Origin: Flavobacteriaceae bacterium
GTDB lineage: Bacteria > Bacteroidota > Bacteroidia > Flavobacteriales > Flavobacteriaceae
Reading direction: 5' to 3'
NCBI GenBank assembly: GCA_029245825.1
Contig: JAQWON010000090.1
Location: 1-8,935, forward strand
Length of the DNA: 8,935 nucleotides
Shown: piece by piece, positions 6,284-8,935 of the stretch
How the letters are laid out: each line of letters starts with the position of its first letter
Position numbering within the stretch: position 1 is the stretch's first letter
The notes under the pieces: generated by a model
What the model saw: the letters and a program-made list of their open reading frames with translations, nothing else
Told to the model about the DNA's origin: nothing
The model's database searches: none
Program-made: the position numbers and the translations under genes

Positions 6284-7372
6284 TTGAATAGACTAGAAAT
6301 TGATTTAAAAAAACTTGAACATAATTTTGTTACCCTTAAATCATTGTTGAATAAGAATACAAAAATTATAGGAGTTGTAAAAGCGGATGCATATGGGGGT
6401 GGTCAATTTGAAATCGTTGAAAAACTAATTTCCCTTGGTATAGATACTTTAGCTGTTGGTTATACAGCTGAAGGATTAAATTTAAGAAAATTAAATATTA
6501 AAGTTCCGATCATTGTTTTTTATCCTCAATTATTAAACTTAACAGAAATAGTTAAAAACAAATTAGAACCAAGCCTATATAGTAAAAAAACATGGGCCTC
6601 TTTTAAAAAAATTATAGAAGAGGAAAAAATAAAAAATTATCCCGTGCACATAAAATATAACACTGGATTAAATCGCTTAGGCTTTTCTTATGATGATACA
6701 ATTTGGGTTAGACAAGAGATAAAAAACTCTCCGTTTATAATAAAGAGTATTTATTCTCATCTTGGAGAAAGTGAAGCCCCAAAACCAAATAAGGCTTGTA
6801 AAAATCAAATTACCACTTTTGAGAAAATAAAAATGAGTCATAAAGAAGATAGGGATAGAGAAATTGATTTTCATATTTTAAATACCTCTGGGGTTTTCAA
6901 TTATCCAAATTTTCAATATGATGCTGTTAGAATTGGAATAGGCTTTCACGGGTATGCAAATAATTTTGATTGGGATAAAAAACTTAAACCAATTGCAAAA
7001 CTTAAAAGTATAATAACCCAAATACATAATGTGAAGAAAGGTGATTTAGTTGGCTATAATTCTGGTTGGAAAGCTCCTAAAGACACACGAATAGGTGTTT
7101 TACCAATTGGACACGCAGACGGAATTTCAAGGGGCTATTCAAGCTCAAATGCTTGGGTAAATGTAAATGGAATGAAAGCCTATATTGTCGGAAATATATG
7201 CATGGATATGTTAATGATTGAAATTGGTGACATTTTTTGTAATGAAGGAGATGTAGTTGAAATTTTTGGAGAGTTAAATTCTGCAAACGACTTCTCAAAG
7301 AAGAATAAAACCATCTCTTATGAACTAATAACTGGTGTTGGTCCAAGAATCAAGAGAGTTTTTTTAAGCTAA
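6284..7372 (+). CDS. alr: Alanine racemase
   Basis: This pyridoxal-phosphate enzyme converts L-alanine to D-alanine for peptidoglycan. The 362 residues form a stand-alone racemase; in many Bacteroidota it is instead fused behind a MurF domain, and no such domain is present here. The N-terminal barrel carries the PLP lysine Lys33 in VVKADAYGGG. HIKYNTGLNRLGF at 122-134 includes the position of the carbamylated lysine (Lys124). Other landmarks are SHLGESEA (158-165), HILNTSGVFNYP (197-208) and Arg216 in AVRIGIGFHGY, the arginine that contacts the PLP ring nitrogen. The second catalytic base is probably Tyr258 in VGYNSGWKAP, followed by LPIGHADG (273-280) and NICMDMLM (304-311). The start is TTG at 6284, one base after the tdk stop; an in-frame stop at 6260-6262 and the absence of an ATG in between leave no ATG start near the conserved N-terminus. 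Co-transcription with tdk is very likely. Confidence 0.95.
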   Translation: MNRLEIDLKKLEHNFVTLKSLLNKNTKIIGVVKADAYGGGQFEIVEKLISLGIDTLAVGYTAEGLNLRKLNIKVPIIVFYPQLLNLTEIVKNKLEPSLYSKKTWASFKKIIEEEKIKNYPVHIKYNTGLNRLGFSYDDTIWVRQEIKNSPFIIKSIYSHLGESEAPKPNKACKNQITTFEKIKMSHKEDRDREIDFHILNTSGVFNYPNFQYDAVRIGIGFHGYANNFDWDKKLKPIAKLKSIITQIHNVKKGDLVGYNSGWKAPKDTRIGVLPIGHADGISRGYSSSNAWVNVNGMKAYIVGNICMDMLMIEIGDIFCNEGDVVEIFGELNSANDFSKKNKTISYELITGVGPRIKRVFLS

Positions 7373-7380
7373 TTTTATAG

Positions 7381-7410
7381 TTATCAAGGAATAAAAAAAG
7401 ATTATTTTTG
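7381..7410 (+). promoter_or_regulatory. Possible promoter for asd
   Basis: The 54-base gap between alr and asd contains a perfect match to the Bacteroidota -7 element TAnnTTTG (TATTTTTG, 7403-7410). Upstream by 19 bases lies TTA (7381-7383), only a two-of-three match to the -33 TTG. Transcription would begin around 7415, giving a leader of about 10 bases before the ATG at 7427, which is short. In such AT-rich DNA a chance match is possible, so asd may also be read from the tdk-alr transcript. Confidence 0.35.
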
Positions 7411-7426
7411 TATAACTTTTTATAAA

Positions 7427-8419
7427 ATGATACTTGCTCTTATTGGCGTTACAGGTTTAGTTGGAAAAGAAATGCTAAAAATTTTAGAAGAAAAAAATCT
7501 GCCCATTTCAGAGATAATTCCTGTAGCTTCTGAAAAATCAATTGGAAAAAAAATTAATTATAAGAACAAGAAATACTCAGTTGTTGCTATTGAAATTGCA
7601 CTTAATCAAAAACCTAATTATGTTTTATTTTCAGCAGGTAGTGATCTTTCTTTAAACTGGGGTCCAAGATTTGCTGAAATTGGATCAACAGTAATTGACA
7701 ACTCGTCAGCCTGGAGAATGGATAATTCAAAAAAACTAGTGATTCCAGAAATTAACGCCCATGTCTTAAGTGAAAAAGATAAAATTATAGCAAATCCTAA
7801 CTGCTCCACAATACAGATGCTAATGGTGATAGCCCCTATTCATAGGGAATATAAGATTAAACGAATAATAGTTTCAACCTATCAATCTGTCACAGGAACT
7901 GGACAAAAGGCAATAAATCAATTAGAAAACGAATCTATTGGTAAAAGAGGGGAAATGATATACCCTCATCCGATTTTTCAAAATACTCTTCCGCAATGTG
8001 ATTCTTTCGATCAAGATGGTTATACCAAAGAAGAACTAAAATTGGTGAAAGAAACTTGCAAAATTCTTGATACTAATGAAATTGGAATTTCTGCTACTGC
8101 AGTTAGAGTTCCTGTAATTGGAGGACACAGTGAATCTGTAAATTTAGAACTGAAAAGGCCCTTTGAAATAAACGATATAAAGAAAATTCTTAATAATACA
8201 CCTGGTGTTATAGTTCAAGATGATCCAAAAAATAATAGTTACCCAATGCCAATTACTGTAAAAGGTAAAGATGATGTTTATGTTGGAAGAATTCGTAGAG
8301 ATTTTTCTAATGAAAACTCTTTAAATTTATGGGTTGTGGCAGATAATCTAAGAAAAGGTGCCGCGACAAATACTGTTCAAATTTTAGAATACTTACTTAG
8401 AAAAGAAAAAATTTATTAA
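7427..8419 (+). CDS. asd: Aspartate-semialdehyde dehydrogenase
   Basis: It reduces aspartyl phosphate to aspartate semialdehyde with NADPH, the branch point to lysine/diaminopimelate, threonine and methionine. The 330 residues match the shorter Asd class. The N-terminal NADP-binding fold shows GVTGLVG at 7-13; NSSAWR (92-97) and ANPNCSTIQ (122-130) follow, with the catalytic Cys126. YQSVTGTG (152-159) supplies the conserved Gln153. RVPVIGGHSESV (227-238) carries the substrate-binding Arg227 and catalytic His234. The C-terminal region with VGRIRRD and LWVVADNLRKGAATN (301-315) completes the NADP-binding fold. The start is the ATG at 7427, preceded by an A-rich leader without a Shine-Dalgarno sequence. 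It follows alr in the same direction and ends 16 bases from the convergent accC stop. With alr it supplies peptidoglycan precursors (D-alanine and diaminopimelate). Confidence 0.97.
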   Translation: MILALIGVTGLVGKEMLKILEEKNLPISEIIPVASEKSIGKKINYKNKKYSVVAIEIALNQKPNYVLFSAGSDLSLNWGPRFAEIGSTVIDNSSAWRMDNSKKLVIPEINAHVLSEKDKIIANPNCSTIQMLMVIAPIHREYKIKRIIVSTYQSVTGTGQKAINQLENESIGKRGEMIYPHPIFQNTLPQCDSFDQDGYTKEELKLVKETCKILDTNEIGISATAVRVPVIGGHSESVNLELKRPFEINDIKKILNNTPGVIVQDDPKNNSYPMPITVKGKDDVYVGRIRRDFSNENSLNLWVVADNLRKGAATNTVQILEYLLRKEKIY

Positions 8420-8435
8420 TTATTTCAGTAACCAC

Positions 8436-8935
8436 TTAATTTCCTGAATCCATTGAAAAATCTTCCATAAACTTTGTTGTATAATTCCCTGAAATATAAT
8501 CTGGATGTTCCATTAATTTTGAATGAAACGGTATTGTAGTCTTTATGCCCTCAATAATGAACTCATCTAGAGCCCTCTTCATTTTACTGATTGCTTCTTC
8601 TCTGGTCTGAGCGGTTGTAATTAATTTTGCAATCATAGAATCATAATGAGGAGGTATGGTATAACCGCTATAAACATGAGTATCTAATCTTATTCCATGT
8701 CCTCCAGGAAAATGCAATGTTGAAATCTTACCAGGACTTGGCCTAAAATTATCAAATGGATCCTCAGCATTAATTCTGCATTCAATAGAGTGAAGCTTTG
8801 GAATATAATTTTTGCCTGAAATTTGAACACCTGATGCAACTAAAATTTGCTCCCTAATTAAATCAAAATCCATAACCTGTTCAGTTATGGGATGCTCAAC
8901 TTGAATTCTTGTATTCATCTCCATAAAATAAAAAT
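8436..8935 (-). CDS. accC: Acetyl-CoA carboxylase, biotin carboxylase subunit, 5' part missing
   Basis: The frame runs open to the window edge, so this is the C-terminal third (165 visible residues of an expected ~450). Biotin carboxylase carboxylates biotin on the carrier protein AccB using ATP and bicarbonate, the first half-reaction of malonyl-CoA formation for fatty-acid synthesis. The visible part opens with FYFMEMNTRIQVEHPITEQ, the metal and active-site segment: Glu, Asn, Arg and Glu match E. coli Glu288, Asn290, Arg292 and Glu296. The following ECRINAEDP contains the counterpart of Arg338. PSPGKI, PGGHGIRLDTHVYSGY, PPHYDSMIAKL and EGIKTT follow, as in the biotin carboxylase C-terminal domain. 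The end shortly after IKTTIPFH...FMEDF, with no biotinyl domain, indicates the separate AccC subunit rather than pyruvate carboxylase or a fused acyl-CoA carboxylase. accB would be expected upstream, beyond the right edge (inference). Confidence 0.94.
   Translation of the reverse strand, partial: FYFMEMNTRIQVEHPITEQVMDFDLIREQILVASGVQISGKNYIPKLHSIECRINAEDPFDNFRPSPGKISTLHFPGGHGIRLDTHVYSGYTIPPHYDSMIAKLITTAQTREEAISKMKRALDEFIIEGIKTTIPFHSKLMEHPDYISGNYTTKFMEDFSMDSGN

Noticed and set aside
7077..7346. Minus-strand open frame of 89 codons inside alr
   Set aside because: Its His/Leu/Gln-rich composition is what antisense reading of an AT-rich gene produces; it overlaps conserved racemase motifs.
8400..8440. 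Intrinsic terminator between asd and accC
   Set aside because: The 16-base gap and its flanks are AT-rich, but I could not find a stem of useful strength.
1..8935. A novel defence, mobile or biosynthetic system
   Set aside because: Every gene but one is a recognisable housekeeping gene, gaps are at most 54 bases, and there are no direct-repeat arrays, transposase genes, RNA genes or visible change in composition.

Overview
The window is a compact stretch of housekeeping chromosome from a very AT-rich bacterium (roughly 30% G+C by eye), most likely a member of the Bacteroidota, order Flavobacteriales, possibly a marine one with a small, tightly packed genome. This placement rests on several signs. 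Starts lack a recognisable Shine-Dalgarno sequence and are preceded by A/T tracts instead. Two sites match the Bacteroidota promoter element TAnnTTTG. The thymidine kinase and the M23 peptidase are of the type I associate with this phylum. One gene encodes a conserved Bacteroidota protein of unknown function ending in an NNWEGKE...YEERF motif. Order-level placement is inference.

Layout, left to right. (1) Plus strand, 1-2614: the 3' part of an M23 zinc metallopeptidase gene, then pgi (glucose-6-phosphate isomerase), which starts at a TTG overlapping the peptidase stop. (2) Minus strand, 5642-2611: an apparent three-gene operon reading unknown protein, then rsmI (16S rRNA 2'-O-methyltransferase), then recJ (5'-3' single-strand exonuclease), with gaps of 15 and 5 bases; the recJ stop overlaps the pgi stop tail to tail. 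(3) Plus strand, 5692-8419: tdk (thymidine kinase), alr (alanine racemase) and asd (aspartate-semialdehyde dehydrogenase), diverging from the rsmI operon. A good promoter match lies just before tdk and a second, partial one just before asd. (4) Minus strand, 8935-8436: the last third of accC (biotin carboxylase), convergent with asd and cut by the window end.

Several products meet in cell-envelope metabolism. Alr supplies D-alanine, Asd supplies the precursor of diaminopimelate (and of threonine, methionine and lysine), the M23 enzyme would cut peptidoglycan, and AccC opens fatty-acid synthesis. RecJ and Tdk belong to DNA repair and nucleotide salvage, and RsmI to ribosome modification. Protein-coding sequence covers nearly everything; the longest gap between genes is 54 bases. 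I see no RNA gene, CRISPR array, insertion sequence, prophage or defence system, and nothing that looks like a new multi-gene system. The points worth a second look are small: a Cys in place of a zinc-ligand His in the peptidase, loss of the zinc cysteines in Tdk, obligatory TTG starts, the promoter at tdk, and the uncharacterised protein beside rsmI.
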